A stretch of DNA of 64,000 nt from Virgibacillus sp. MSJ-26. Its GTDB lineage: Bacteria; Bacillota; Bacilli; Bacillales; Amphibacillaceae. Below the pieces are notes generated by a model. That model saw only the letters and a list, made by a program, of their open reading frames with translations, was not told the DNA's origin and did no database searches. Below, in pieces: positions 18,635 to 27,563 of this stretch. A program made the translations under genes and the position numbers. Every line of letters begins with the position of its first letter. The first letter of the stretch is position 1. The stretch lies in NCBI RefSeq assembly GCF_018918075.1, contig NZ_JAHLPW010000014.1:1-64000 (forward strand), read 5' to 3'.

Positions 18635-21151
18635 TTAGTTTTTCCCATGACAGTTTTTATATTTTTTGCCGCTGCCACATGGACATGGATCGTTACGACC
18701 TACAGTGTCTTTTTTGACATATGGTCGTCTTTTCTTAGGTTTTTCCGATTGGTCACCTGATACAGCTTGGGTATCTTTTGCAACCTCTTCTCTTTGAAGG
18801 TTATCTCGAATTTGAGCTTTCATAATGTATCTTGCTACTTCATCTTCAATGTTTGCGATCATTTCCTCAAACATTGAGAATCCTTCCATTTGATATTCGC
18901 GTAATGGATCGTTTTGCCCATAGGCTCGTAAATGTATTCCTTGGCGTAATTGTTCCATTTGGTCGATGTGATCCATCCACTTTGTATCAACCGTACGTAG
19001 TAAGATAACTTTTTCAAACTCATTCATTTGTTCCTTAGATAGTTCTTCTTCTTTTTCATCATATCGATATTTTACTTTTTCCATGATGAGCTCTATCATT
19101 TCTTCTGGATCTTTGCCTTTAATGTCATCAACAGAAAGATCTTCTTGCTCAAGCAAATTCCCGTGAACATATTCAACAATCGTTTGTAAATCCCAGTTAT
19201 CATCGTCATCATCTTGTGTATGCGTATGAACGACACGTTCAAGGGATGATACAATCATATTTTCGACGATTTCACGCAAGTCATCTTCTGCATTAATGAC
19301 ATCGAAACGTTGTTTATAAATAATTTCGCGCTGTTCACGTAACACATCATCATAAGAAAGAACAGTTTTACGAGCATCAAAGTTGTTTCCTTCAACTCGT
19401 TTTTGAGCTGATTCTACAGCACGCGAAACCATCTTACTTTCAATTGGCTGTGAGTCGTCCATTCCAAGACGTTCCATCATAGCTCCCAAGTTTTCAGAGC
19501 CAAATCGACGCATCAACTCATCTTCCATTGATAAATAGAATTGCGACATGCCCGGATCGCCTTGACGACCAGAACGTCCACGCAACTGATTATCAATACG
19601 ACGCGATTCGTGACGTTCTGTACCGATAACAGCCAAACCACCTAGGTCTATGACACCGTCTCCTAGCTTTATGTCTGTTCCACGTCCAGCCATGTTCGTT
19701 GCTATTGTTATGGCACCTTTTTGCCCAGCATTTTCAATAATTTCAGCTTCCCGATAGTGGTTCTTCGCGTTTAAAACATCATGCTTAATACGAGCTTTTT
19801 TCAATAAATTAGAAATTAACTCCGACGTTTCAACGGCGACAGTTCCAACTAACACAGGTTGTCCTTTTTCGTGTTTCTCTCTGATACTGTCAACAACAGC
19901 ATGAAATTTACCTTCCATCGACTTATAAATCATATCTGGTTTATCATCTCGAATAATTGGCTTATTCGTCGGGATGGCAATAACATCCATATTGTAAATA
20001 TTTCTAAACTCTTCTTCTTCCGTTTTTGCTGTACCTGTCATACCCGCTAACTTGTTATACATCCGGAAAAAGTTCTGAAAAGTAATTGAAGCAAGTGTCA
20101 TGCTTTCATTTTGAATCTGCATACCTTCTTTTGCTTCGATTGCTTGGTGTAGTCCGTCACTATAACGACGGCCTTTCATCAAACGCCCAGTAAATTGATC
20201 CACAATAACGATATCACCTTCTTCAATCACATAATCGTCATCTAGGTGCATTGATACATTCGCCTTTAAAGCCTGATTTATATGATGTGTAAGTGATACG
20301 TTATCTAAATCAAATAAGTTTTCAATGTTAAAATAACGTTCTGCTTTGTTTATTCCTTCCTCAGTTAACTGAACACCTTTTGTTTTCTCATCATACGTGT
20401 AGTCAGTTTCATTATTTAATGTTTTCACAAAGGAATCGGCCCGTTGATAAAGGGAGGCAGACTTTTGAGCAGACCCTGAAATAATTAACGGTGTTCTTGC
20501 CTCATCAATTAAAATAGAGTCCACCTCATCAATAATCGCGAAGTTTAATGGACGCTGAACCATTTGTTCCTTATAAAGCACCATGTTGTCACGTAAATAG
20601 TCGAAACCAAATTCATTATTCGTTCCGTACGTAATATCAGCTTCATAAGATTCTCTTTTTTCTTCTTTTGATAAGCCGTTTCCATTTAAACCAACTGTGA
20701 GTCCTAGAAAATTATATAATTCACCCATTTCAGTAGCGTCACGCTCTGCCAAATAATCATTGACTGTAATAATATGGACGCCTTTACCACCAATAGCATT
20801 TAAATAAGCAGGCATGGTTGAAGCTAAAGTTTTACCTTCACCTGTTTTCATTTCCGCAATATTTCCTTCGTGTAGAGCAATGGCTCCAACAAGCTGCACT
20901 GGGAATGGACGCATATTAAGTATCCGCTTAGATGCTTCCCGTACGACAGCATACGCTTCGACTAACAGGTCGTCTAAGGTTTCACCATTTGCAAAACGCT
21001 CTTTAAATTCTTCTGTTTTTTGTTGAATCTCTTCATCTGACAATTTTTCATAGTCAGGTTCTAATGCTTCAATTTGATCGACTCTTTTTTGAATACGATT
21101 TAATTGTCTTTGATTTCCGTCTCCGAAAATTCGTTTTAACAGTCCTACCAT
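18635..21151 (-). CDS. secA: Preprotein translocase ATPase SecA
   Basis: Motor ATPase of the Sec export pathway. It binds SecYEG and drives secretory proteins across the membrane. The product is 838 residues, normal for the Bacillus housekeeping SecA. Visible are Walker [10 protein letters not shown] near residue 102, the DEAD-type [22 protein letters not shown]-type motif VI (RGRSGRQGD), and a C-terminal zinc tail [13 protein letters not shown]. The ATG at 21151 is chosen with GAGGAGCG upstream. The frame extends to 21199 without support. It precedes prfB as in B. subtilis. Confidence 0.98.
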   Translation of the reverse strand: MVGLLKRIFGDGNQRQLNRIQKRVDQIEALEPDYEKLSDEEIQQKTEEFKERFANGETLDDLLVEAYAVVREASKRILNMRPFPVQLVGAIALHEGNIAEMKTGEGKTLASTMPAYLNAIGGKGVHIITVNDYLAERDATEMGELYNFLGLTVGLNGNGLSKEEKRESYEADITYGTNNEFGFDYLRDNMVLYKEQMVQRPLNFAIIDEVDSILIDEARTPLIISGSAQKSASLYQRADSFVKTLNNETDYTYDEKTKGVQLTEEGINKAERYFNIENLFDLDNVSLTHHINQALKANVSMHLDDDYVIEEGDIVIVDQFTGRLMKGRRYSDGLHQAIEAKEGMQIQNESMTLASITFQNFFRMYNKLAGMTGTAKTEEEEFRNIYNMDVIAIPTNKPIIRDDKPDMIYKSMEGKFHAVVDSIREKHEKGQPVLVGTVAVETSELISNLLKKARIKHDVLNAKNHYREAEIIENAGQKGAITIATNMAGRGTDIKLGDGVIDLGGLAVIGTERHESRRIDNQLRGRSGRQGDPGMSQFYLSMEDELMRRFGSENLGAMMERLGMDDSQPIESKMVSRAVESAQKRVEGNNFDARKTVLSYDDVLREQREIIYKQRFDVINAEDDLREIVENMIVSSLERVVHTHTQDDDDDNWDLQTIVEYVHGNLLEQEDLSVDDIKGKDPEEMIELIMEKVKYRYDEKEEELSKEQMNEFEKVILLRTVDTKWMDHIDQMEQLRQGIHLRAYGQNDPLREYQMEGFSMFEEMIANIEDEVARYIMKAQIRDNLQREEVAKDTQAVSGDQSEKPKKRRPYVKKDTVGRNDPCPCGSGKKYKNCHGKN

Positions 21152-21303
21152 TCGTAACGCTCCTCTATATTTAAAAGAATGCAATCTTAGATTGTACATA
21201 AAAATTGAAAGGAATCCAATATTTATGATAACACTTATATGCTAGTCATGACAACTTTCATACGTTAATAAACTAGAGTTACATCAACTTTTCTTATTCT
21301 CAA

Positions 21304-21345
21304 TAAAAAACAAAAAAGCAGCCTGAGGCTAGACTACTTTTTTGT
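21304..21345 (-). terminator. Terminator after the 59-residue ORF
   Basis: AGCCT/AGGCT stem flanked by AAAAAAG and CTTTTTT. It is followed on the minus strand by TTTTTTGTTTTTT. It sits about 45 bp past the stop of the small ORF at 21391, supporting a separate short transcript. Confidence 0.7.
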
Positions 21346-21390
21346 TCTAAGTATGTTTTGATATGTTTAAAACGAGGATTAGTGAAGATT

Positions 21391-21570
21391 CTAATGCGGG
21401 GAAATAGTATGATTCTGAGGTGCTTCTTTCGATGATGCTGATTGTAATTTTGCAAGATCTGTAAGTCGTCGATTAGTTAAAGCGATAATTTCAACCAATT
21501 GAGTGATTGTTTGTTCATGCTGATTTAACTTTTTTATTAATTGATTTATTGTTTTTGCTTGGTCATTCAT
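21391..21570 (-). CDS. Small hypothetical protein, 59 residues
   Basis: I do not recognise this gene. The ATG at 21570 follows AAGGAGTG with a good spacing, and a terminator follows the stop, so it looks like a real monocistronic gene. The product is hydrophilic and mostly helical, with leucine/isoleucine heptads over residues 8-42 (INQLIKKLN, ITQLVEIIALTNRRL), ending in a short Ser/His tail. There is no signal peptide, membrane segment or cysteine. The heptads suggest a short coiled coil and oligomer formation. It lies between secA and hpf. Its translation and function are untested. Confidence 0.7.
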   Translation of the reverse strand: MNDQAKTINQLIKKLNQHEQTITQLVEIIALTNRRLTDLAKLQSASSKEAPQNHTISPH

Positions 21571-21831
21571 TTTTTCACTCCTTATTTTCTAGTACCTATT
21601 TTATAACATATTTTAGGACTAAATGACTAATGACCATTTTTGAATTATAGCTTGTAATTCGACATGATTCTTCGCTTTTTTAATCGGATTCAGTGTGAAA
21701 CACCTCTTAAAATTATAAAATCAGCATCCATTTTTTAATTTCAGACATCTAGTCGTCAAAATTCGACATGCCTTTATTGATAGGGCCTTAAGTCCTTCTC
21801 GCAAGGATTTGTCAGTATTATTAAAAAAAAA
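21571..21831. other. Gap between hpf and the small ORF: no gene seen
   Basis: No ORF with a ribosome site. AATTCGACATG occurs twice, near 21656 and 21763. Nothing else stood out apart from the hpf terminator at its right edge. Confidence 0.4.
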
Positions 21832-21863
21832 CATTAAAAGACGGCCTCAATCGTGAGACCGTC
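21832..21863 (-). terminator. Terminator after hpf
   Basis: GACGGTCTCAC...GAGGCCGTC hairpin followed on the minus strand by TTTTAATGTTTTTTTT, 28 bp past the hpf stop. Confidence 0.85.
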
Positions 21864-21891
21864 TCTTATTGTTAGTTAATTTTAAATAGAC

Positions 21892-22449
21892 TTAGCTATT
21901 TGGTTCGATTAAACCGTACTTACCATCTTTTCGGCGATAAACGACGTTGGTATTACCTGATACTGCGTTCGTGAATACAAAGAACGCATGTCCCAACATA
22001 TCCATTTGAAGAACTGCTTCTTCAGAATCCATTGGTTTTAAATTAAATCTTTTTGTTCTTACGATTTCAATTTCATCAGAATCTGCTTCTCTTTCAGCTT
22101 CAACAGCTTCTTTTTCAAGTTCTGCAAAAATATGTTTCGGTGCGCCTTTTTGGCGGAATTTACGATTCACTTTTGTTTTGTGTTTGCGAATTTGTCTTTC
22201 CAACTTGTCTACAACTAAATCAATCGCTGCATATAAATCATTATGTTGCTCTTCAGCACGCAACAATAAGTTTGTCATTGGAATCGTAACTTCAATTTGT
22301 TGCTCATCATTATAGACACTTAAATTCACATGTACCTCTGAGGTAGGTGGTGTATCGAAATATCTTTCCAATTTATTAATCTTCTTTTCGACGTAATCCC
22401 GGATAGCTCCTGTTACCTCAATATTTTCACCACGAATATTATATTTCAT
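21892..22449 (-). CDS. hpf: Ribosome hibernation promoting factor, long form
   Basis: Long-form HPF of 185 residues. It binds the decoding region of the 30S subunit and pairs ribosomes into inactive 100S dimers in stationary phase or stress. The N-terminal ribosome-binding domain covers about residues 1-100 (KYNIRGENIEVTGAIRDYVEKK). A charged linker of about 25 residues follows, then the C-terminal dimerisation domain near 128-185 (KRFNLKPMDSEEAVLQMDML). AAAGGAGGA precedes the ATG. In B. subtilis this gene (yvyD) is under stress and stationary-phase sigma factors. I could not assign such a promoter here with confidence. Confidence 0.97.
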   Translation of the reverse strand: MKYNIRGENIEVTGAIRDYVEKKINKLERYFDTPPTSEVHVNLSVYNDEQQIEVTIPMTNLLLRAEEQHNDLYAAIDLVVDKLERQIRKHKTKVNRKFRQKGAPKHIFAELEKEAVEAEREADSDEIEIVRTKRFNLKPMDSEEAVLQMDMLGHAFFVFTNAVSGNTNVVYRRKDGKYGLIEPNS

Positions 22450-22586
22450 AAAAGTGTCCTCCTTTAAGCTTTGTATCTATAGTATACTATGTTATCCCAA
22501 AAAAGCATACCCAAAGTCATTATCTTTACCTATTATATATTAGAAAATACACTCTCTTGCTTATGGGACGCCGTTTCATTAGTTTA

Positions 22587-22940
22587 TTATTCTTTTAAAT
22601 CCATAAACATACCGTCTATTGCTTCCATTTTTTTATAGGGATTAGAGTACGATTGATTTGATTTCTTTTGTTTTTTAACTTGTTTCATCTCATCTTTTAA
22701 ATCCTCAAATAGAACATTTAGTTTTTCTTGAATATGGTGATTTAAAACTAGTAGCTTTTCCCCCATCGCTTTTTCAGATTCCGAATATGGTGGCACTAAG
22801 TCCTCCATATATTTTCCTCTTTTTTCAACAAGTGTATTAATTTTTTCAATAACTTGTTCGCGATTATTCACGTTAACATCTTTACTTAAAAGAGTTTCAA
22901 GTTGCTGTGTTGCTTCATACAATTCTTCTAATCTATTCAT
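22587..22940 (-). CDS. fliT: Flagellar protein FliT
   Basis: Small helical cytoplasmic protein of 117 residues at the end of the fliD-fliS-fliT cluster. FliT proteins act as export chaperones for the cap protein FliD. The sequence is all-helical and charged (NRLEELYEATQQLETLLSKD) and ends with a basic KQVKKQKKSNQSYSN segment and a short amphipathic end. Similarity within the family is low, so the call leans on position and size. Its start overlaps the fliS stop (TAATG), indicating translational coupling. Confidence 0.85.
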   Translation of the reverse strand: MNRLEELYEATQQLETLLSKDVNVNNREQVIEKINTLVEKRGKYMEDLVPPYSESEKAMGEKLLVLNHHIQEKLNVLFEDLKDEMKQVKKQKKSNQSYSNPYKKMEAIDGMFMDLKE

Positions 22941-23338
22941 TATACTTGAGCGCCTTGAGTTGCAGATTGTTTTCTTGTCTTAAGTAAAACTTCTTTCCAA
23001 GTATCTCTGAAGTCAATAGCTAGACTTAATGCATCTTCAAGATTTTTAGTTTCGTTATTAACGTTGGCTTCAGTTAATTGGAAGTACATAAAATCATATA
23101 ACGGAAGCATTTCTTTCGATATAGCTATGTCTTGGTCTAATGTTAACATTAATTCTTGAATAATACGCTGTGCTTTTTGTATATGTGTGTTTTTCTTTTC
23201 AAAATCTTTGGCCTCAACATCTTTGATAGCTTGTCTGATAAACTTAATACAACTGTTATAAAGCATTAAAGTCAATTCTCCACCAGACGCCGTATTCACC
23301 GCATTATTTTGGTATGCTTGATACTGTTTTAATGACAT
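22940..23338 (-). CDS. fliS: Flagellin export chaperone FliS
   Basis: Four-helix chaperone that binds newly made flagellin and keeps it unfolded for export. The product is 132 residues. The N-terminus YQAYQNNAVNTASGGELTLMLYNS is the conserved FliS signature. It lies between fliD and fliT. In B. subtilis FliS also helps free FliW from flagellin, linking it to the CsrA-FliW switch encoded nearby. Confidence 0.95.
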   Translation of the reverse strand: MSLKQYQAYQNNAVNTASGGELTLMLYNSCIKFIRQAIKDVEAKDFEKKNTHIQKAQRIIQELMLTLDQDIAISKEMLPLYDFMYFQLTEANVNNETKNLEDALSLAIDFRDTWKEVLLKTRKQSATQGAQV

Positions 23339-23360
23339 TGTTTATACTCTCCTTTGAAAC

Positions 23361-24845
23361 TTACATTTGGCCAAATTGGGACATCAAGTATTCTGATTGC
23401 TGATTCATACGTTGAATAGCCTTTTCCATCGCTGTAAATTGACTCCAATAACGATCTTCTACTTTAACTAACCGATCTTCAAAGTCTGAAATGCGTTTAT
23501 TTAGATCTTTCATTTGTTTACCAAGTGTATAATTATCTAATGAGGCGCTTGTACTATTACCTGCCCGACTTTTAATACTATCCATCGTTGTCGTGAGTGA
23601 ATCTTCAAGACGATTGACCAAGCCTCTTGATTCATCTTTAGCGCTATTTGAAAATAGGTTTTGAACACCTTCAGGATCATCATTTAAAGCTGCTCGCAAC
23701 TTATCTTCATCAACAATTAACTTTCCACCATCCATATAGGACTCAGAAGTTTTTATACCAATTTGTGTTAAAGATTGGATGTCACCATCTGTTTTAACAT
23801 TAGAATACCAACTATTACGCATTGAATATAAACCATTGGTGATCGTTGATTCTCCACGCAGAAGACCACTTTTGGCTTTTTCTTCCCAGAGTTCAATTTC
23901 CTTTTCGGACATTTCTTTTTTCTGTTCTTCCGTTAAGGGCTTGTAGTCACGATGTTTCTCTTCTCTTTGTGAGCCATTCATTGCCTCAACAACCTCATTG
24001 TACTTGTCGACAAATTCCATGATTTTATCGAAAGTAGCTTCAGTGTCATTTCGAACACTTAGGGTTGCTGATTCATTGTTAGTTGTTGCATTGAAGTTAA
24101 ATGTTATATCGTTTAAGGTGTAGCTGTTGTCTTTTGAATGTATTGTAAGACCATTATATTCGAATTCTGCGTTGGTTGCTTCTTTTTCTCGATTCATTCC
24201 AAATAGAGTTGCAAGGGAATTGTCTTCCTCACCAAAAACGATTTCACTAGTCCCTTCTTCATTATAAATACCTGTTCTATTTGTCTCCATAATAATCTGA
24301 TTGGATTGTTCGTCATAAAATGCGCGGACATTATTATCTTGATCATTAATTTTTTTGAGTACATCTTTAATAGTATCATCTTCATCAATTTTTATTTCGT
24401 GAGTTTTCATCTCTTTTTCTTTTTCATCATACGTTGCAAGTGTAACTGCTTTAGAAAAATCAAATGTACTATCAATTTCAGAAATTTTTTGATTGATGCC
24501 TTCAAATCCCTGGTCTTTTTTGCTTTGCCATATTTCTGAAGTAGCCAGTTCATTAACTTTTATTTGATAAGTCCCTTCAGGTGCTCCTGTTCTAGCCGTT
24601 GCGGTAACGGCATTTTCCATTGAAGATGTAACTGTTTTGGATTGATATGTTTTACTTAATTTCATATCAAGCATCATGTTTTTTAATTCTAAAAGCGTCT
24701 TGTTTATATCTCGGAATCCATCACGTTTCCATTCGAGTGTCGTTCGGTCTTGTTCCATACGATCTAACGGCATCCGTTCAGCCGTCATCATTTTTTCAAC
24801 GATTTCATCGATATCCATACCTGTTGCTAAACCACCTATACGCAA
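23361..24845 (-). CDS. fliD: Flagellar filament cap protein FliD
   Basis: Filament cap (HAP2), 494 residues, exported to the filament tip where it guides flagellin assembly. The N-terminus (IGGLATGMDIDEIVEKMM) and the C-terminal helix (RISDFEDRLVKVEDRYWSQFTAMEKA) are the conserved family ends that form the coiled-coil leg. The middle is variable. The start is TTG at 24845 with AAGGAGG upstream. The flaG-like gene precedes it by 15 bp, fliS follows by 22 bp, and a sigma-D-like promoter lies at 25242. Confidence 0.95.
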   Translation of the reverse strand: MRIGGLATGMDIDEIVEKMMTAERMPLDRMEQDRTTLEWKRDGFRDINKTLLELKNMMLDMKLSKTYQSKTVTSSMENAVTATARTGAPEGTYQIKVNELATSEIWQSKKDQGFEGINQKISEIDSTFDFSKAVTLATYDEKEKEMKTHEIKIDEDDTIKDVLKKINDQDNNVRAFYDEQSNQIIMETNRTGIYNEEGTSEIVFGEEDNSLATLFGMNREKEATNAEFEYNGLTIHSKDNSYTLNDITFNFNATTNNESATLSVRNDTEATFDKIMEFVDKYNEVVEAMNGSQREEKHRDYKPLTEEQKKEMSEKEIELWEEKAKSGLLRGESTITNGLYSMRNSWYSNVKTDGDIQSLTQIGIKTSESYMDGGKLIVDEDKLRAALNDDPEGVQNLFSNSAKDESRGLVNRLEDSLTTTMDSIKSRAGNSTSASLDNYTLGKQMKDLNKRISDFEDRLVKVEDRYWSQFTAMEKAIQRMNQQSEYLMSQFGQM

Positions 24846-24860
24846 TTTGCAACCTCCTTA

Positions 24861-25211
24861 TCAAGCCTTTTTGTCTATAATTAATCCCATTAACTCAGCC
24901 ATTTCCGCATACATATCCAGCATTTCTTTTGGTGGGATTTCTTTGATAACTTCTTTAGTTTGCGAATTAACGACTTCTACATAATATTCGTTAAGTTTTT
25001 CATGTAATTGAAATTTCAAGTTTGTTCTTAAGGGTTCAATAAAATCATTCAACTTATCAACCATGTTCTCTACATGCTTATTATTCTCCGTATTATCGGG
25101 AGTCTTTTTTCGAACTTCTGTTGTTGATTTTTCTATTTCATTTTTTATATGTGTCGTTTGATTGCTGGGCGCTAAATTAATAGAATCATTGTTTATATTC
25201 TCTAGTCGCAT
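24861..25211 (-). CDS. flaG: FlaG family protein
   Basis: Cytoplasmic protein of 116 residues with the FlaG domain over about 50-116 (LNDFIEPLRTNLKFQLHEKLNEYYV, then EVIKEIPPKEMLDMYAEM). The N-terminal 45 residues are polar and probably disordered. FlaG proteins in other bacteria affect filament length, and their mechanism is not settled. It is the first gene of the flaG-fliD-fliS-fliT unit and follows csrA by about 60 bp. In B. subtilis the flagellin gene hag lies in this gap. Confidence 0.88.
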   Translation of the reverse strand: MRLENINNDSINLAPSNQTTHIKNEIEKSTTEVRKKTPDNTENNKHVENMVDKLNDFIEPLRTNLKFQLHEKLNEYYVEVVNSQTKEVIKEIPPKEMLDMYAEMAELMGLIIDKKA

Positions 25212-25241
25212 GCTCTAGCAACTCCTCTTCCTTTTTTATTT

Positions 25242-25268
25242 ATATCGACATAAAAATAAAAAAGTTAA
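25242..25268 (-). promoter_or_regulatory. Sigma-D-like promoter of flaG-fliD-fliS-fliT
   Basis: On the minus strand TTAA, 15 nt, then GTCGATAT. The Bacillus sigma-D consensus is TAAA-N15-GCCGATAT, so the -10 matches at 7 of 8 positions and the -35 at 3 of 4. It lies about 30 bp upstream of the flaG start, which suits the known sigma-D control of late flagellar genes. Confidence 0.65.
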
Positions 25269-25273
25269 GGATC

Positions 25274-25501
25274 CTACCCCTTATTTTGTTGATTTAATAG
25301 AGAAAGTAAATCAGAAGTCGCGCCAAGCGCTTCGTTATTTTGGTTTTGAATTTCCAAATAAATTTCTTTGCGATGAACATCTACGGATTTAGGAGCGTCG
25401 ATGCCAAGTTTGACTTGATCCCCTTCAATACCTAATATTTTCACTTCAATCTCTTCGCCGATCTGGATAGCTTCATGTTTTTTTCGAGTTAATACTAGCA
25501 T
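25274..25501 (-). CDS. csrA: Carbon storage/translation regulator CsrA
   Basis: RNA-binding repressor of 75 residues that forms a dimer and blocks translation by binding ANGGA motifs. In B. subtilis its target is the hag leader, and FliW relieves it. The core [21 protein letters not shown] and the segment [19 protein letters not shown], which holds the RNA-contact Arg in VHRKEI, are intact. The start lies 2 bp after the fliW stop, so they are co-translated. No hag gene follows it here. Confidence 0.96.
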   Translation of the reverse strand: MLVLTRKKHEAIQIGEEIEVKILGIEGDQVKLGIDAPKSVDVHRKEIYLEIQNQNNEALGATSDLLSLLNQQNKG

Positions 25502-25503
25502 CG

Positions 25504-25953
25504 TTATTCTCCTTTCAATTCGGTTTTCTCTTCTGTTAAGATTGAAGCTTTAGAAGGATATTCATCGATATTCAATATATACTGTTTCCCATATTTACTG
25601 TTGGGGTTAATAATAATCGGCGCTTTTAAGTTCATAGTACTGTTGGCGAAAGGCTGTTGCAGGGTTACAATACTCATAACTAATACATCATTTTCACTCT
25701 TGATAGCTAGTGATTCTAGGGTGTTATCATCTAATTCAAATGAATAATTTTTATAAAAATGATACGGATCCGTTAGTATAAAAGCTATATCACGAGTTTG
25801 AATGGATTGTAAAATATGGAATAAAGGATTTCCAGGTAATTCAAGCAAGACAAATTCTGTTTCATTCAAAAAGCCTGGAATCCCCTTTGAGAACTTAATA
25901 ATTGTCGACTCGTCAATAGTGATTTCACCCACATATTTTGTTTGTATTTTCAT
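25504..25953 (-). CDS. fliW: Flagellar assembly factor FliW
   Basis: Cytoplasmic protein of 149 residues that binds flagellin or CsrA in turn, coupling flagellin synthesis to secretion. The family segment [28 protein letters not shown] is clear near residues 20-48. The ATG at 25953 is preferred because GAAAGGATG precedes it at a workable distance. The ATG at 25962 directly abuts that site. It forms an operon with csrA, and the DUF6470 gene lies just upstream. Confidence 0.95.
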   Translation of the reverse strand: MKIQTKYVGEITIDESTIIKFSKGIPGFLNETEFVLLELPGNPLFHILQSIQTRDIAFILTDPYHFYKNYSFELDDNTLESLAIKSENDVLVMSIVTLQQPFANSTMNLKAPIIINPNSKYGKQYILNIDEYPSKASILTEEKTELKGE

Positions 25954-25981
25954 TTTCTTCATCCTTTCAACTCAAGTTTCA

Positions 25982-26545
25982 TTATGTATATAAGTTGATA
26001 AAATCAATTTGTAAATCAGCATCCTGCTTCATTTCAACATTGACCGTTCCTGGTTGATAATCGTGTTCAGGTTTATGTGGGTTTGCTTGAATAATAGGTT
26101 TATTTTGTCTTACAGAAATATTTACTTCACTCGGCCGATAATCTGTTTTAACAGAGAAAGGTGATGGAATAAATTTCACATTAATATCTTTCTTGTCTTT
26201 ACTACTATTTTCAACAGCTTGACTTATTAAAGGATCGCCCTGTTGCTCGATTCGCATCAGTTCTCTGCCTTGTCTAGCCCGTCTTGCCATTCCCTTAAAC
26301 AAAGCTTGACTACCTTCTTTGGCAAACTTGGTGTTTCTCTTTAGGATCGACATGAGATCTAAATCTTCCCAAGCCTGAGTTTGGTCAATTGTCAGTTTTG
26401 ATGGTGTTGTGTGAATTGATAGTTCAGCGGAGGGCTGTTCTATTGACATATCCGCTTTTCGTTGAGTGATTTGCTGACTTGCTGGTGTTTGAGTAATATT
26501 TATTTTTGCCATTTGTGATTGAAGTCGAATCTGTGGCAGACGCAT
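25982..26545 (-). CDS. yviE: DUF6470 family protein (YviE-like)
   Basis: Protein of 187 residues, hydrophilic, no signal peptide. The N-terminus LPQIRLQSQMAKINI and the repeated theme of basic-polar strands near IEQPSAELSIHTTPSKLTIDQ fit the uncharacterised YviE/DUF6470 family, which lies between flgL and fliW in Bacillus flagellar clusters, as it does here. The function is not known to me. A terminator at 26574 separates it from flgL, so it may head its own unit with fliW and csrA. Confidence 0.85.
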   Translation of the reverse strand: MRLPQIRLQSQMAKINITQTPASQQITQRKADMSIEQPSAELSIHTTPSKLTIDQTQAWEDLDLMSILKRNTKFAKEGSQALFKGMARRARQGRELMRIEQQGDPLISQAVENSSKDKKDINVKFIPSPFSVKTDYRPSEVNISVRQNKPIIQANPHKPEHDYQPGTVNVEMKQDADLQIDFINLYT

Positions 26546-26573
26546 GAGAGCTCTCCTTTCATCTGTAAAATTT

Positions 26574-26607
26574 AAAACCCTGAACCCTTATAATGGGTCA
26601 GGGTTTT
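26574..26607 (-). terminator. Terminator between flgL and the DUF6470 gene
   Basis: AAAACCCTGA.CCC...GGG.TCAGGGTTTT hairpin followed on the minus strand by TTTTAAATTTTA. It lies 31 bp past the flgL stop and should end much of the flgM-flgN-flgK-flgL transcript. Confidence 0.85.
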
Positions 26608-26637
26608 AACAATTAGATTCATCGACTCTAATTTAAA

Positions 26638-27555
26638 TTATCGTAAAAAATCTATAAGTGATGGTTGTATCATTCGAGAACCTGCGGAAAGTGCTGCCCG
26701 ATGGACACTTTCTTGAGTAATTAAATCTGTGATGACTTTTTCGAAGTCAACATCCTCGTTATCGGACATAATCTTGGTGGCGACAATTTCTTGGTCTTCA
26801 AGTCTATCTTCAATTAAATCTAATCGATTCATACGTGCCCCCAGATCTGCCCGGGCGTTAATGACATCGTCAATACGATCATCAAGACTTGATATATTTG
26901 CACTTATATCAGCGTCTTTTTCGCCCAGATCATCAATTAAAGCTTGAATATCTGCTAAAACACCAAACACCTTATTATCTTCATCAGTGCCTCCAGCGTC
27001 TTTAAGTGCCCCAAAGACATTTTCAGGATTAACGTTAGCTTGTATTTTTGTTCCCGCAGCGACTTCAATAACAACTGAGCCTTTATTAATTGTATCTCCT
27101 TGAAAATTACCGTCTTCATCAATCGGGGGATTGCTTGTATTTGTTCCATTAAAAATATAGTCACCATTAACTTTTGTATTTATAATATCAACAAAATGTT
27201 CTTTAAGTTGCTCAGCTTCCTTTTGAACATTCTTGCGTTCTTTATCGCTATATGAGTCATTACTTGCCTGTACAGCCAACTCTCTTAACTTTTGTAAAGT
27301 CTGTGTTGCTTTATCAAGTGCCGAATCGGTATTATCCATCCAGTTATGGACTTCTCCTGTATTACGTTTATACTGATTAATTCGACTAACTTCACTTCGG
27401 TAGTTCATACCTTTCATTACAGTAACTGGATCATCAGAAGGTTTGTTCACTTTCTTTCCTGTGCTCAATTGATCCATATAGGTATTCAATTTGGAGTAAC
27501 TATTTGAAATGTGGCGTAAATTATTATCTGAAATCATACCTTGAGTGACTCTCAT
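26638..27555 (-). CDS. flgL: Flagellar hook-filament junction protein FlgL
   Basis: HAP3, 305 residues, one of the two adaptor rings between hook and filament. It is secreted by the flagellar export apparatus. The flagellin-like N-terminus (RVTQGMISDNNLRHISNSYSKL) and C-terminal helix (ITDLITQESVHRAALSAGSR) are both present. It lies 8 bp after flgK and ends the flgM-flgN-flgK-flgL run before a terminator. Confidence 0.96.
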   Translation of the reverse strand: MRVTQGMISDNNLRHISNSYSKLNTYMDQLSTGKKVNKPSDDPVTVMKGMNYRSEVSRINQYKRNTGEVHNWMDNTDSALDKATQTLQKLRELAVQASNDSYSDKERKNVQKEAEQLKEHFVDIINTKVNGDYIFNGTNTSNPPIDEDGNFQGDTINKGSVVIEVAAGTKIQANVNPENVFGALKDAGGTDEDNKVFGVLADIQALIDDLGEKDADISANISSLDDRIDDVINARADLGARMNRLDLIEDRLEDQEIVATKIMSDNEDVDFEKVITDLITQESVHRAALSAGSRMIQPSLIDFLR

Positions 27556-27563
27556 TTGTTAAC

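Noticed and set aside
22450..22586. Sigma-B promoter of hpf
   Set aside because: A GGGATA -10-like box exists, but the matching -35 GTTTAA is poor, so the call is not supported.
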